Assembly (NCBI RefSeq): GCF_016745505.1
Contig: NZ_JAERUC010000023.1
Location: 1 to 62,098 of the forward strand
DNA length: 62,098 nucleotides
Reading direction: 5' to 3'
From: Streptomyces silvae
GTDB lineage: Bacteria > Actinomycetota > Actinomycetes > Streptomycetales > Streptomycetaceae
How positions within the stretch are numbered: the first letter of the stretch is position 1; each line of letters starts with the position of its first letter. The translations under genes and the position numbers were made by a program. Positions 25,668-35,019 of the stretch are shown piece after piece. The notes beneath the pieces were generated by a model. That model did not search any database. It saw only the letters and a list, made by a program, of their open reading frames with translations, and was not told the DNA's origin.

Positions 25668-26582
25668 ATGTACGACCCGACGCGGCTGGCCGCGCTGGTG
25701 GCGGTGTCCGAGGCCGGCTCGATCACGCGCGCGGCTGCGCGGCTGGGGTACACCGCCCCCGCGCTCTCGCAGCAGCTGGCCAAGCTGGAGCGGGAGGCCG
25801 GGGCCGCGCTCCTCGTCCGCCATCACCGCGGGGCCCGTCTGACGGCGGCGGGTGAGCTGCTGGCGGGTCGGGCCAGACGGGTGCTGGACGAGATGGACCA
25901 GGCGCGGCACGAGCTGGCCGGGCTCGCGGGACTGTCGGGCGGCCGGCTGCGGGTCGGTACGTTCGTGACGGCCGGGATCCATCTGCTGCCGCCCGTGCTC
26001 ACCGCGTTCCGGCGCGCGCACCCCGACGTGGAGCTGGCCGTCACGGACTACGAGCCGCCCGCCGGGGTCACCGCGGTGGCGGCGGGTGACGTGGACCTGG
26101 CGCTGACCCACGCGTACGAACCCGCTGTGCCGCATCCGCTGCCGGCCGGGCTGTCCGCCGAGCCGCTGCTCGTCGAGGAGCTGGTGCTGGTCACCGCGCT
26201 CGGGCAGATGCTGTCCGAGGGCAGCGGCCCGCTGCCGGTGGCCGAACTCGCGGGCCGCCCGCTGATCAGCAGCGCCCCCGACCATCCGCCTCGGCGCGGG
26301 GTGGAACGGGCGCTGGCCGATGCGGGGGCCACCCCCGCGGTGGTGTGCGAGTCGCCCGGCTACGCCCTGGTGTGCGCCCTGGTCAGTGCGGGGATCGGGG
26401 TGGCCGTGGTGCCGGAGATGGTGGCCGCGATGTCCCCGGCGCCGCTCGCCGTCCGGCGCCTGGAACCCGCCGCTTTCCGGCGGACGATCTCCGTGGTGCA
26501 CCGGGGGGACCGGAACACCCCGGCGGCGACGACGCTGATGGCACTGCTGCGCAGCGGCTTCGGCCGGGCCTCCGCCGGCTGA
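25668..26582 (+). CDS. LysR family transcriptional regulator
   Basis: A 304-residue LysR regulator. The N-terminal winged helix (LAALVAVSEAGSITRAAARLGYTAPALSQQLAKLE) is followed by the periplasmic-binding-type effector domain (GRLRVGTFVTAGIHLLPPVL, PLISSAPDHPP). It is divergent from the LysE exporter with a 72-base gap, so it probably activates that gene in response to an amino acid. The AAAAGGAACGCTTA leader gives a fair ribosome site. Confidence 0.93.
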   Translation: MYDPTRLAALVAVSEAGSITRAAARLGYTAPALSQQLAKLEREAGAALLVRHHRGARLTAAGELLAGRARRVLDEMDQARHELAGLAGLSGGRLRVGTFVTAGIHLLPPVLTAFRRAHPDVELAVTDYEPPAGVTAVAAGDVDLALTHAYEPAVPHPLPAGLSAEPLLVEELVLVTALGQMLSEGSGPLPVAELAGRPLISSAPDHPPRRGVERALADAGATPAVVCESPGYALVCALVSAGIGVAVVPEMVAAMSPAPLAVRRLEPAAFRRTISVVHRGDRNTPAATTLMALLRSGFGRASAG

Positions 26583-26677
26583 GGACCGGCCGGTCCCACG
26601 AGGGCGGCACGCCGCCTGAAGACGGCGCGCCCCTTGCGGGCGTCGTGCCCCGTGCGGGCCGCACACCCCGGGACGCG

Positions 26678-27106
26678 TCAGGCCTGTGCGGGGACCGGCC
26701 AGGGAAGGGCCACCGACACGGTCTTGCCCCCGTCGGCGGTGGGGCTGACACCGAGCCGGCCGCCGTGCTCCTTCGTCAGGGCCCGGATGATCACCATGCC
26801 GCGCCCGTTGTCCTGGCGGACGGCGGCGGGCAGCCGCTGGGGCCAGCGCGGGTGGCTGTCCGTCACACCGAGGTAGAGCTCCTCGTCCCGGTCGAGGCGG
26901 AGGTCCACCGTGAAGGTGGGTGACTGGCCGAAGGTGTGCTGGACGGCGTTGGTGGCGAGTTCGGAGACGATCAGCCGGACGGTGTCGGCGGTGTCGTCGT
27001 CGGCGAGGCCCCATTCGGTGAGCACCCGGGCCACATGTCTCCGGGCCGCGGAGACCGAGGCCGGATCGCTCGGCAGAGTGACGGATGCTTCCTGATGGTC
27101 TGCCAT
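26678..27106 (-). CDS. HATPase_c anti-sigma-like ATP-binding protein
   Basis: A 142-residue GHKL ATPase domain of the RsbW/SpoIIAB type found in Streptomyces regulation. The N box is IVSELATNAVQHT, the G1 box LGVTDSHPRWP and the G2 box NGRGMVIIRAL. It is divergent from an HTH-DUF5753 regulator that is itself overlapped by a DUF397 gene, the trio seen at the whiJ and abaA-type loci. Probably a regulatory partner in development or antibiotic control; no sigma factor or anti-anti-sigma gene is adjacent. Confidence 0.88.
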   Translation of the reverse strand: MADHQEASVTLPSDPASVSAARRHVARVLTEWGLADDDTADTVRLIVSELATNAVQHTFGQSPTFTVDLRLDRDEELYLGVTDSHPRWPQRLPAAVRQDNGRGMVIIRALTKEHGGRLGVSPTADGGKTVSVALPWPVPAQA

Positions 27107-27336
27107 GGCGACGCCGTCCCTTTCCCGGCCCGACCGACCGGTGGTCGGCCTGGATTGTGCTTCGCGCCAGACTGCCACCGATGCCGCCCCCGATGACGGC
27201 GATCCACCAAGATATGCATATATCTGTCGCTCATTACGGTGAACCGCGTCCCCTCGGCCGTGCACCGGCGTCACACTGGCCCCTTTCCGAGCCGGACCCG
27301 CCCGGGGCGGCTCTCCGTCAACGGGAGGAGGCCTCG

Positions 27337-28290
27337 ATGCGAAACGGCCCAGTGGTGCGCCGCCGCAAACTTGGGGAGGAGCTGCGCGGTCTGCGCACCA
27401 CCTCGGGACTCACCAGCCGGGAAGCCGCCGCGATGCTGGGCTGGCACCAGTCGAAGGTGAGCCGGATCGAGACGGGTGCGAGCGGGGTGACGCCCGGTGA
27501 TGTGACCCGGCTGCTGGACGCCTACGGCGTGGACGACCGCCAGTTACGCTCGCTGCTCCAGGCTCTCGCCGGGTCGGCCGGCGGGGGCGGGAGCGGGTGG
27601 TGGCACGCCTATCGCGGGCTCATCCCGCCCCAGTACCGCGACTTCATCAGTCTGGAGTCCCAGGCCGACGCCGCCCGGACGCTGGAGACCTCGGTGGTCC
27701 CGGGGCTGCTGCAGACCGCCGACTACGCGCGGGCGGTGACCCGGTCCTCGCTGGACGGACTGCCGCCCGCGCAGCTCGACTCCCTGGTGGAGGTCAGACT
27801 CGCGCGGCAGAGCGTCCTGCACCCGCCCCGGCCGCTGCGGCTCAGCGCCGTGCTCGACGAGGCCGTGATCCGGCGGGAGGTCGGCGGACCCCGGGTCATG
27901 GGGGAACAGCTGCGCCATCTGGCGCGGGTGGCGCAACTCCCGCACGTGACACTCCAGTTACTGCCGTTCGAGGCCGGGAGCTATGTCGGCCTCAGCGGCC
28001 CTTTCGTAATCTTCTCTTTTCCGAACACTTCTGATCTGGATGTGGTCGTTCTTGACCACTTGACGAGTAGCCTCTATCTGGAGCGGAAAGAAGACCTCGA
28101 GGCGTACAGCTCGGCCTTCCGCACGATGCAGGCCCACGCGCTGTCGCCGGAGCGATCGCTGGACCTCATCGCCGCGCTGGCCCGCGGTGATCAGGCGGAA
28201 CCTTCAGACTGCCCGAGGGGGGCACGATGTCCGACCGTCCCGCACAGCCCGCACCCCGTTGGCGGCGCAGCAGCCGCAGCACCGGGATGA
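27337..28290 (+). CDS. HTH regulator with DUF5753 (WhiJ-like)
   Basis: A 317-residue protein. An N-terminal XRE helix-turn-helix (LGEELRGLRTTSGLTSREAAAMLGWHQSKVSRIETG) is followed by the DUF5753 domain (about 110-280: SLESQADAARTLETSVVPGLLQTADYARAV, then LPFEAGSYVGLSGPF). WhiJ-type proteins regulate development and are modulated by small DUF397 partners. The start has GGGAGGAGGCCTCG. The last 64 bases overlap the DUF397 gene in another frame, so stoichiometry is probably coupled. Confidence 0.92.
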   Translation: MRNGPVVRRRKLGEELRGLRTTSGLTSREAAAMLGWHQSKVSRIETGASGVTPGDVTRLLDAYGVDDRQLRSLLQALAGSAGGGGSGWWHAYRGLIPPQYRDFISLESQADAARTLETSVVPGLLQTADYARAVTRSSLDGLPPAQLDSLVEVRLARQSVLHPPRPLRLSAVLDEAVIRREVGGPRVMGEQLRHLARVAQLPHVTLQLLPFEAGSYVGLSGPFVIFSFPNTSDLDVVVLDHLTSSLYLERKEDLEAYSSAFRTMQAHALSPERSLDLIAALARGDQAEPSDCPRGARCPTVPHSPHPVGGAAAAAPG

Positions 28291-28433
28291 ACAACTGCGT
28301 GGAAACCGCGCCGCTCGACGACGATCAGCTCGCCGTACGCGACTCCAAGGACACGGGCCTGCCGCAGCTCCGCTTCTCGGCGACGGCGTGGACCTCCTTC
28401 GTGGCCGCACTGCACGGCGGCCCGGTCAGCTGA
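28227..28433 (+). CDS. DUF397 protein
   Basis: A 68-residue DUF397 protein with the typical WRRSSRSTGMNNCVETA start, LAVRDSKD and a C-terminal FSATAWTSFVAAL. DUF397 proteins pair with WhiJ-type regulators and are thought to modulate DNA binding. The start lies inside the upstream regulator, with GAGGGGGGCACG before the ATG. Its stop overlaps the end of bioF on the other strand by eight bases. Confidence 0.92.
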   Translation: MSDRPAQPAPRWRRSSRSTGMNNCVETAPLDDDQLAVRDSKDTGLPQLRFSATAWTSFVAALHGGPVS

Positions 28434-29574
28434 CGGGCAGTGGCGCCGTCGCGACGACCGTGCCCACGGCGGCCGTGATCTGATCCTGCGTCAGGTCGGC
28501 GCGGGCAGTCAGCCGCAGCCGGGAGATCCCGTCCGGCACCGACGGCGGCCGGAAGCATCCCACCGCGAGACCCGCGGCGCGGCAGTCGGCGGCCCAGCGC
28601 ACCGCCGACTCCGCGGAAGGGGCGCGGACCGACACCACGGCGGCGTCGGGGCGTACCGCTGTCAGTCCGGCCGCGGTGAGCCGGCCGTGCAGCTCGGCGG
28701 CGACCGCACCGGCCCTCGCCGCGCGGTCCGGTTCACGGCGCAGCAGACGCAGCGCGCCCAGCGCCGCGCCGACGGCGGCGGGCGCGAGTCCGGTGTCGAA
28801 GATGAACGTACGGGCCGTGTTGACCAGATGCTGGATGACCCGGGCAGGGCCGAGCACCGCTCCGCCCTGGCTGCCGAGGGACTTGGAGAGGGTGAGCGTG
28901 GCGACGACGCCCTCGCCGCCCGCCAGCCCGGCCGCCGCGAGGGCGCCGCGCCCGCCCTCGCCCAGGACGCCCAGCCCGTGGGCGTCGTCGACGAGGAGGG
29001 CCGCGCCCGCCGCGCGGCAGGCGTCGGCGAGTGCGGCCAGGGGGGCCGCGTCGCCGTCCACCGAGAAGACGGAGTCGGTCACCACCAGCGCCCGTCCGCC
29101 GTGGGTGTGGAGCGCCTTGCGCACGGCCTCGGGGTCCGCGTGCGGCACGACGGCGGTGGCGGCCCGGGAGAGCCGGCAGCCGTCCACGATCGAGGCGTGG
29201 TTGCCGGCGTCGGACACGATCAGCGAGTCGTGTGCGGTGAGCGCCGTGAGCGCGGCGAGGTTGGCCGCGTAACCGGAGGAGAAGACCAGCGCCGCCTCGA
29301 ATCCGCAGAACGCGGCGAGTTCCCGCTCCAGTTCGGCGTGGAGCGCGGTGGAGCCGGTGACGAGCCGTGAGCCGGTGGACCCGGCGCCCCAGGTCCGTGC
29401 CGCCTCGGCGGCCGCGGCGGTGACCTCGGGGTTCCGGCTCAGCCCCAGGTAGTCGTTGCTCGCGAGGTCCAGGAGCTCCGTCCCGGCGGGCCGGGGACGC
29501 AGCGTCCGCACGAGTCCGGCGTCGGCGCGGCGCCGGGCCTCGTCGTCGATCCAGTCGAACGGGGCGTAGGGCAT
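28426..29574 (-). CDS. bioF: 8-amino-7-oxononanoate synthase
   Basis: A 382-residue PLP enzyme that condenses pimeloyl-thioester with alanine, the first committed step of biotin synthesis. The family pattern includes [34 protein letters not shown] and [13 protein letters not shown]. The PLP Lys is in [12 protein letters not shown] (near residue 231). It points away from bioB-bioA-bioD with 144 bases between, so the biotin genes form a divergent pair of units; no known BirA or BioQ site was recognised there. Confidence 0.93.
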   Translation of the reverse strand: MPYAPFDWIDDEARRRADAGLVRTLRPRPAGTELLDLASNDYLGLSRNPEVTAAAAEAARTWGAGSTGSRLVTGSTALHAELERELAAFCGFEAALVFSSGYAANLAALTALTAHDSLIVSDAGNHASIVDGCRLSRAATAVVPHADPEAVRKALHTHGGRALVVTDSVFSVDGDAAPLAALADACRAAGAALLVDDAHGLGVLGEGGRGALAAAGLAGGEGVVATLTLSKSLGSQGGAVLGPARVIQHLVNTARTFIFDTGLAPAAVGAALGALRLLRREPDRAARAGAVAAELHGRLTAAGLTAVRPDAAVVSVRAPSAESAVRWAADCRAAGLAVGCFRPPSVPDGISRLRLTARADLTQDQITAAVGTVVATAPLPVS

Positions 29575-29718
29575 GAGCGGGTCCCTTTTTGTAGGCAGCT
29601 CACAGACCCTAACCGGGTGCGCAACAGGCCAGGGTGTGGCAATACCCACAGCATCAGCCGCCTTAACTGTCCGGTTCCTCCTTGGCCGAAGGCGGTGCCG
29701 TACGTCAGGATCAACGCC

Positions 29719-30906
29719 ATGGACCTGCTGAATACGCTGGTGGACAAGGGGCTGCGGCGCGAACTGCCGACCCGTGACGAAGCGCTCGCCGTGCTGGCGA
29801 CCTCCGACGACGAACTGCTCGACGTGGTGGCGGCTGCCGGAAAGGTACGCCGCCAATGGTTCGGGCGACGCGTGAAGCTGAACTATCTGGTGAACCTGAA
29901 GTCCGGGCTCTGCCCGGAGGACTGCTCGTACTGTTCGCAGCGGCTCGGTTCCGAGGCGGGCATCCTCAAGTACACCTGGCTGAAGCCGGACGAGGCGACG
30001 AAGGCCGCCGCCGCCGGGGTGGCCGGCGGCGCCAAGCGCGTCTGTCTGGTGGCGAGCGGCCGGGGGCCGACGGACCGGGACGTCGACCGGGTGTCGCGGA
30101 CCATCGAGGCGATCAAGGGGGAGCACGAGGACGTCGAGGTGTGCGCCTGCCTCGGGCTGCTCTCGCAGGGCCAGGCCGACCGGCTGCGGTCCGCGGGCGC
30201 CGACGCGTACAACCACAACCTCAACACCTCGGAGGGGACGTACGGGGAGATCACGACCACCCACACGTACGCCGACCGGGTGGACACCGTGCAGCAGGCC
30301 CAGGCCGCCGGGCTCTCGGCGTGCTCGGGGCTGATCGCGGGGATGGGTGAGACCGACGCCGACCTGGTGGACGTCGTGTTCTCGCTGCGCGCGCTGGACC
30401 CCGACTCGGTGCCGGTGAACTTCCTGATCCCGATCGAGGGCACCCCGCTCGCCAAGGAGTGGCATCTCACCCCCCAGCGGTGCCTGCGCATCCTGGCGAT
30501 GGTCCGGTTCGTCTGCCCGGACGTCGAGGTGCGGCTCGCGGGCGGGCGCGAGGTCCATCTGCGCTCGATGCAGCCGCTCGCCCTGAACCTGGCCAACTCG
30601 ATCTTCCTGGGCGACTATCTGACCACCGAGGGCCAGTCGGGCCAGTCCGACCTCGACATGATCAAGGACGCCGGCTTCGAGGTGGAGGGGGCGGACACCA
30701 CGACGCTCCCCGAGCACCGTGCCCAGGCGGGCGGCGGCTGCGGTTCGCACGAGGGCTCCTGCGGACCGTGCGGCGAAGCCCCCGAGGCGGCGCCCGAGGC
30801 CACTGCGGTGGCCGCCGCGGAGCCGTCGGAGGCCCTGACGGCGCGTACGGATCTGGTGGCGGTCCGCCGTCGCGGTGCCGGGACGGACCTCGCGCCCAAT
30901 GCCTGA
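29719..30906 (+). CDS. bioB: Biotin synthase with Cys-rich C-terminal tail
   Basis: A 395-residue radical-SAM enzyme that inserts sulfur into dethiobiotin. The SAM [4Fe-4S] cluster motif is [10 protein letters not shown], with [15 protein letters not shown] and [10 protein letters not shown] further on. After the catalytic core (about residue 320) a low-complexity tail carries [19 protein letters not shown], a possible metal site, then Ala/Glu/Pro-rich sequence. The start at [11 protein letters not shown] was chosen because the enzyme begins there; the frame is open upstream but lacks a better ribosome site. Overlaps bioA by eight bases. Confidence 0.94.
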   Translation: MDLLNTLVDKGLRRELPTRDEALAVLATSDDELLDVVAAAGKVRRQWFGRRVKLNYLVNLKSGLCPEDCSYCSQRLGSEAGILKYTWLKPDEATKAAAAGVAGGAKRVCLVASGRGPTDRDVDRVSRTIEAIKGEHEDVEVCACLGLLSQGQADRLRSAGADAYNHNLNTSEGTYGEITTTHTYADRVDTVQQAQAAGLSACSGLIAGMGETDADLVDVVFSLRALDPDSVPVNFLIPIEGTPLAKEWHLTPQRCLRILAMVRFVCPDVEVRLAGGREVHLRSMQPLALNLANSIFLGDYLTTEGQSGQSDLDMIKDAGFEVEGADTTTLPEHRAQAGGGCGSHEGSCGPCGEAPEAAPEATAVAAAEPSEALTARTDLVAVRRRGAGTDLAPNA

Positions 30907-32203
30907 TCCGCTCAGCCCCGCCGAACTCCGCGCCCTGGACAGGGCCCACGTCTGGCACCCCTACGGCCCGATGCCGGGCCGGCAGGAGCCGCTGGTCGTG
31001 GAGTCCGCGTCCGGGGTGCGTCTCCGGCTCGCCGAACCCGCCCATGGACAGCGCGAGTTGGTGGACGGCATGTCGTCCTGGTGGTCGGCGGTCCACGGCT
31101 ACAACCATCCGGTGCTCAACGAGGCCGCCCGCGGCCAGCTGGACCGGATGAGCCATGTGATGTTCGGCGGGCTCACCCATGAGCCCGCCGTCCGGCTGGC
31201 GACCCGGCTGGTGGAGATCACGCCGGAGCCGCTGCGACACGTCTTCCTCGCCGACTCGGGGTCCGTCTCCGTCGAGGTCGCGGTGAAGATGTGCCTGCAG
31301 TACTGGCGTTCGGCTGGGCGGCCCGCCAAGCAGAGGCTGCTGACCTGGCGCGGCGGGTACCACGGGGACACCTGGCAGCCGATGTCGGTGTGCGACCCCG
31401 AGGGCGGGATGCACGAGCTGTGGTCGGGCTCGCTCCCCCGGCAGGTCTTCGCGGACGCCCCTCCGGACGGCTTCGACGCCGAGCCGGACGACGCGTACGC
31501 ACGCCATCTGCGCGAGCTGGTGGCCGCCCACGCCGATGAGCTGGCGGCCGTGATCGTGGAGCCCGTGGTGCAGGGGGCGGGCGGGATGCGCTTCCACTCC
31601 CCCGCGTATCTGCGGGTGCTCCGCGAGGCGTGCGACGCGCACGACGTGCTGCTGGTGTTCGACGAGATCGCGACGGGTTTCGGCCGCACCGGGCAGTTGT
31701 TCGCGGCCGGCCACGCCGGGGTGTCACCCGATGTCATGTGTGTCGGCAAGGCGCTGACCGGTGGCTATCTGACGCTGGCGGCCACCCTGTGCACCTCGCG
31801 GGTGGCGGAGGGCATCTCCAGCGGGGACGTCCCGGTGCTCGCGCACGGGCCGACGTTCATGGGCAATCCGCTCGCCGCCGCGGTGGCCTGCGCCTCGGTG
31901 GACCTCCTGCTGGGCCAGGACTGGGAGCTGGAGGTGAAGCGGATCGGCACGGGCCTGCGCCAGGGCCTGGCGGAGGCGGCCGGTCTGCCGGGCGTACGGG
32001 ATGTCCGGGTGCTGGGTGCGATCGGCGTCGTACAGCTCGATCACGACGTGGACATGGAGGCCGCGACCCGGGCCGCGGTCCGCGAGGGTGTGTGGCTGCG
32101 CCCGTTCCGCGATCTCGTGTACACGATGCCGCCGTACGTGACAGGGGACGACGATGTGGCACGGATCTGCCGGGCCGTGTGCGCCGCGGCGAAGGAGGGA
32201 TGA
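30899..32203 (+). CDS. bioA: Adenosylmethionine-8-amino-7-oxononanoate aminotransferase
   Basis: A 434-residue class III aminotransferase that makes 7,8-diaminopelargonic acid. It has the BioA start HVWHPYGPM, the [14 protein letters not shown] motif, [15 protein letters not shown] (PLP-binding Asp) and the PLP Lys in [14 protein letters not shown]. The ATG overlaps the bioB stop by eight bases with only a weak Shine-Dalgarno, so it is probably translated by coupling. bioD follows at once. Confidence 0.95.
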   Translation: MPDPLSPAELRALDRAHVWHPYGPMPGRQEPLVVESASGVRLRLAEPAHGQRELVDGMSSWWSAVHGYNHPVLNEAARGQLDRMSHVMFGGLTHEPAVRLATRLVEITPEPLRHVFLADSGSVSVEVAVKMCLQYWRSAGRPAKQRLLTWRGGYHGDTWQPMSVCDPEGGMHELWSGSLPRQVFADAPPDGFDAEPDDAYARHLRELVAAHADELAAVIVEPVVQGAGGMRFHSPAYLRVLREACDAHDVLLVFDEIATGFGRTGQLFAAGHAGVSPDVMCVGKALTGGYLTLAATLCTSRVAEGISSGDVPVLAHGPTFMGNPLAAAVACASVDLLLGQDWELEVKRIGTGLRQGLAEAAGLPGVRDVRVLGAIGVVQLDHDVDMEAATRAAVREGVWLRPFRDLVYTMPPYVTGDDDVARICRAVCAAAKEG

Positions 32204-32204
32204 G

Positions 32205-32894
32205 ATGACGGTCCTCGTGGTGACCGGTACGGGCACCGAGATCGGCAAGACGATCGTGACCGCGGCGGTGGCGGCGGCTCACCGGGACCTCAGGGTCGCG
32301 GTCCTGAAACCCGCCCAGACCGGCCTCGCACCGGGTGAGCCAGGTGACGCCGCCGAGGTGGCGCGGCTGGCCGGCGCCCATGTGACGGCGGTCGAACTGG
32401 CCCGTTTCCCGGAACCGTTGGCCCCTGAGACGGCGGCACGCCGGGCGGGCCTCGCCCCCGTACGCCCGTACGAGATCGCCGAGGCGGCGCAGAAGCTGGC
32501 GACCGAGCACGACCTGGTGCTGGTCGAGGGCGCGGGCGGGCTGCTCGTGCGCTACGACGGGCAGGGGGCCACGCTCGCGGACGCCGCGCGGCTGATGGCG
32601 GCGCCCGTGCTCGTGGTGGCTCCGGCCGGCCTGGGCACGCTCAACGCCACGGCGCTGACGACCGAGGCGCTGCGTGCGCGCGGTCTCACGTGTCCCGGCG
32701 TGGTGGTGGGGAGCATGCCCGCCGAGCCGGACCTGGCCTCACGCTGCAACGTCGATGACCTTCCGGTCTCCGCGGGCGTCCCGCTGCTCGGCGCCGTGCC
32801 GGCCGGTGCGGGGGCATTGGAGCCGGCCGACTTCCGGGCCCGGGCCGCGGGTTGGCTGGCGCCTGAGCTCGGCGGGAATCGGACCGCCGGTTGA
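32205..32894 (+). CDS. bioD: Dethiobiotin synthetase
   Basis: A 229-residue ATP-dependent carboxylase that closes the ureido ring of dethiobiotin. P-loop [16 protein letters not shown] at the N-terminus, the LKPAQTG substrate motif and [22 protein letters not shown] precedes the ATG; the gene starts one base after the bioA stop, so bioB-A-D is one operon. Confidence 0.96.
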   Translation: MTVLVVTGTGTEIGKTIVTAAVAAAHRDLRVAVLKPAQTGLAPGEPGDAAEVARLAGAHVTAVELARFPEPLAPETAARRAGLAPVRPYEIAEAAQKLATEHDLVLVEGAGGLLVRYDGQGATLADAARLMAAPVLVVAPAGLGTLNATALTTEALRARGLTCPGVVVGSMPAEPDLASRCNVDDLPVSAGVPLLGAVPAGAGALEPADFRARAAGWLAPELGGNRTAG

Positions 32895-32968
32895 GCGGCT
32901 GAGCGGGGCCCGTACGGGGGAGAATTGAAGGAGAGCCGTATTCACGTGCCCTCCGAGGAGGTCCGATC

Positions 32969-33664
32969 ATGCTTCGGCGCAGCGCACCCGTCCCCCGGGA
33001 CGCGGTGCACCACCCGGTCTTCGCCCGCTTCTACGCCCGGCTGAGCGTGGCGGCCGACCTCAAGGGGGGTGTGGCGGACCGTCGGGACGAGCTTCTCTCC
33101 GGTCTCTCCGGCCGGGTCATCGAGGTCGGCGCGGGCAACGGTCTCAACTTCGCGCACTATCCCGGGGCCGTGTCGGAGGTGGTGGCGATCGAGCCGGAAC
33201 GCAGCCTGCGGCAGATGGCGGCCGGTGCGGGGCTCCGCGCGGAGGTGCCGGTCGACGTGGTGCCGGGCACGGCCGAGGCGCTGCCGGTCAAGAGCGAGGC
33301 GTTCGACGCGGCGGTGGCCTCGCTGGTCCTGTGCACCGTGCGGGACCTGCCGCGGGCGCTGGCGGAGATCAAGCGGGTGCTGAGGCCCGGCGGTGAGCTG
33401 CGCTTCTTCGAGCACACCCTGGCTCCGGGCCGGGCGCTGGCGACGGCGCAGCGTGCGGTGGACCGCACCGTGTGGCCGCTGCTGTTCGGGGGCTGTCACA
33501 CCGCGCGGGACACGCTCGCGGCGATCGAGGGGGCCGGCTTCGAGCTGGGGGTGTACCGCCGGTTCTCCATCCCGGACCGGGGTGTGCGGCTGCCGAGCTC
33601 CCCGTGCGTGATCGGTGTGGCCCGCCGGTCCGCCGTGGTGGACCGCGCGGCGGAGACCGGTTGA
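32969..33664 (+). CDS. Class I SAM-dependent methyltransferase
   Basis: A 231-residue methyltransferase of the Methyltransf_11 type. SAM motif I is VIEVGAGNGLNF, the acidic ribose ligand is in AIEPER, and motif IV-like FDAAVASLVLCTVRD and LRPGGELRFFEH follow. A GAGGAGG ribosome site lies just upstream. It is 74 bases from bioD and has no obvious biotin role; the acceptor is unknown. Confidence 0.85.
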   Translation: MLRRSAPVPRDAVHHPVFARFYARLSVAADLKGGVADRRDELLSGLSGRVIEVGAGNGLNFAHYPGAVSEVVAIEPERSLRQMAAGAGLRAEVPVDVVPGTAEALPVKSEAFDAAVASLVLCTVRDLPRALAEIKRVLRPGGELRFFEHTLAPGRALATAQRAVDRTVWPLLFGGCHTARDTLAAIEGAGFELGVYRRFSIPDRGVRLPSSPCVIGVARRSAVVDRAAETG

Positions 33665-33679
33665 GGCACGCCGGTCAGG

Positions 33680-34051
33680 TCACAGGCTCCATCGGCGCAG
33701 CTCGTCCGCAATGGCCCGGACGTCGGCCTTGCCCTCCTTCACGAGCCGGGCGAGGTCGCGCACCTGCTCGGGAGAGGTGATCACCTTCAGCCCGGAGGCG
33801 ACGAGGTAGCCGTAGGCGACGGCGGAGGCGAACATCGCGTTGGAGTGTTCCAGCGCGGGCACATGGAGGAGCAGCTGCAACAGGGCGGCCGCCCGCGCGT
33901 GCGGGTCGCTGTAGACGGGGCTGCCGAAGATCTCCGCCTCGTGCCGGCTGACGGCGGCGACGAGCGCGCCCCAGTCGACGACCTGCGGATCACCGGGCGT
34001 CTTGTGCTCGGCGACCATGAGCAGCCAGGAAAGGTCGATCTGCAGGTTCAA
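33680..34051 (-). CDS. Fic/Doc-like toxin with degenerate motif
   Basis: A 123-residue protein of the small Fic-type toxins paired with RHH antitoxins in actinobacteria. Where Doc has HxFxDGNKR, this protein reads HVPALEHSNAMF, so the catalytic core is strongly changed. It starts with TTG, whose last bases overlap the antitoxin stop as TTGA. The helical pattern (AAALLQLLLHVPALEHSNAMFASAV) fits a Fic fold. Whether it still transfers nucleotide or phosphate is doubtful. Confidence 0.75.
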   Translation of the reverse strand: MNLQIDLSWLLMVAEHKTPGDPQVVDWGALVAAVSRHEAEIFGSPVYSDPHARAAALLQLLLHVPALEHSNAMFASAVAYGYLVASGLKVITSPEQVRDLARLVKEGKADVRAIADELRRWSL

Positions 34052-34275
34052 CGGGTGCCTTCGCGCTCCGGGCCGAACTCCTCGGCGAACACCGACTCGT
34101 ACTGCTTCATGAAGTCGGCCGCGGCCTCGACGAAGGTGTGTCCCACCTCGCCCGCATCCCGTTTGACGAGCTCCTCTATGTAGCGGTTCACGCTCATCCC
34201 CCGCTGCAGGGCGCGCTGTCGCGCCGCCTCGGCGGTGGCCTCGTCCACTCGAACGTTCAGCTGAGTCTTGGGCAC
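34048..34275 (-). CDS. Ribbon-helix-helix antitoxin
   Basis: A 75-residue Arc/MetJ-type protein. The N-terminal strand and helices (KTQLNVRVDEATAEAARQRALQRGMSVNRYIEELVKRD, pattern only) form the DNA-binding half. The acidic C-terminal helix (AADFMKQYESVFAEEFG) would wrap the toxin. GTG start. A perfect palindrome at 34284-34303 lies nine bases upstream, fitting autoregulation. It is the first gene of the two-gene module. Confidence 0.85.
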   Translation of the reverse strand: MPKTQLNVRVDEATAEAARQRALQRGMSVNRYIEELVKRDAGEVGHTFVEAAADFMKQYESVFAEEFGPEREGTR

Positions 34276-34283
34276 GTCATCAC

Positions 34284-34303
34284 GCTAGCGCGTGTGCGCT
34301 AGC
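34284..34303. promoter_or_regulatory. Toxin-antitoxin operator
   Basis: A 20-base palindrome, GCTAGCGC-GTGT-GCGCTAGC, sits nine bases upstream of the antitoxin GTG. The short distance suggests a leaderless or near-leaderless transcript with the RHH protein covering the promoter. Confidence 0.7.
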
Positions 34304-34387
34304 ACCCGCAAGGGGAGCGGGACGGTGCGGGAGCACCGGGGCGAAAGGGGTTCGCCGTCCCCCGGGGCGCTCTGGTTGGCTCGGGAC

Positions 34388-34807
34388 ATGAACGATCTCG
34401 ACATCCGCCACGCCACGCTCTCCGACATCGACGCCGTGCTGCGCTTCTGGCGTCAGGCCGCGGAGGGCACCAGCATCACCGATGACCACGACGGAGTGGC
34501 CCGGCTGATCTCGCGGGACCCCGAGGCCCTGATCCTCGCGGAGCGCGACGGCCTGATCGCCGGCACCGTCATAGCCGGATTCGACGGGTGGCGGTGCTCT
34601 GCGTACCGGCTCGCCGTGCACCCCGACCGCCGGCGGCAGGGCGTCGCGACCGCACTCCTGGAAGCGGCGGAACAGCGGTTCCTGGCGCTCGGCGGGCGGC
34701 GGGTCGACGCCATGGCCCTGGAGTCCAACGAGCGGGCCCACCACGCATGGGGCGCGGCTGGCTACCATCGCGAGGACCACTGGCGGCGCTGGGTCAAGTC
34801 CCTGTGA
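34388..34807 (+). CDS. GNAT family N-acetyltransferase
   Basis: A 139-residue single-domain GNAT enzyme. It starts IRHATLSDIDAVLRFW and has the acetyl-CoA loop LAVHPDRRRQGVATALLEAAEQ and the C-terminal NERAHHAWGAAGYHRE. The acceptor is unknown. It has only a weak ribosome site (GGGAC). No operon partner. Confidence 0.9.
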   Translation: MNDLDIRHATLSDIDAVLRFWRQAAEGTSITDDHDGVARLISRDPEALILAERDGLIAGTVIAGFDGWRCSAYRLAVHPDRRRQGVATALLEAAEQRFLALGGRRVDAMALESNERAHHAWGAAGYHREDHWRRWVKSL

Positions 34808-34932
34808 CCGCCTCCAGGACCGCCGTGAGACCGTGACGATCCGCAAACACTGCGCCACACAGGGCATTTTGCCGATCCTTTACTATGGATCCTCGACCGT
34901 CCGACCCTTCCGAAAGGTGTGAGCGTCCGCCC

Positions 34933-35019
34933 ATGGGCGAGCCCCCCAGTAGTCGATACCGCCGACATCGCGCGATCCTCCTGCCCCTGCCCGATCATGG
35001 GACGGAGGTGAACCGATGA
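34933..35019 (+). CDS. Leader ORF coupled to the CNNM genes (28 codons)
   Basis: An ATG-started frame of 28 codons encodes a short, basic peptide with Pro-Pro and Leu-Pro-Leu-Pro stretches (MGEPPSSRYRRHRAILLPLP, then DHGTEVNR). Its TGA overlaps the ATG of the next gene as ATGA. The strong GGAGGTG site for the next gene lies inside it. Proline-rich leader peptides control magnesium transport genes such as mgtA and mgtCBR in enteric bacteria, and CNNM/CorC proteins are linked to magnesium. A leader function is therefore attractive but unproven. Its own ribosome site is weak. Confidence 0.5.
   Translation: MGEPPSSRYRRHRAILLPLPDHGTEVNR

Noticed and set aside
28426..30750. Extension of bioF into a 774-codon frame.
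   Set aside because: BioF begins at MPYAPFDW; the upstream part is antisense to bioB, which is certain.
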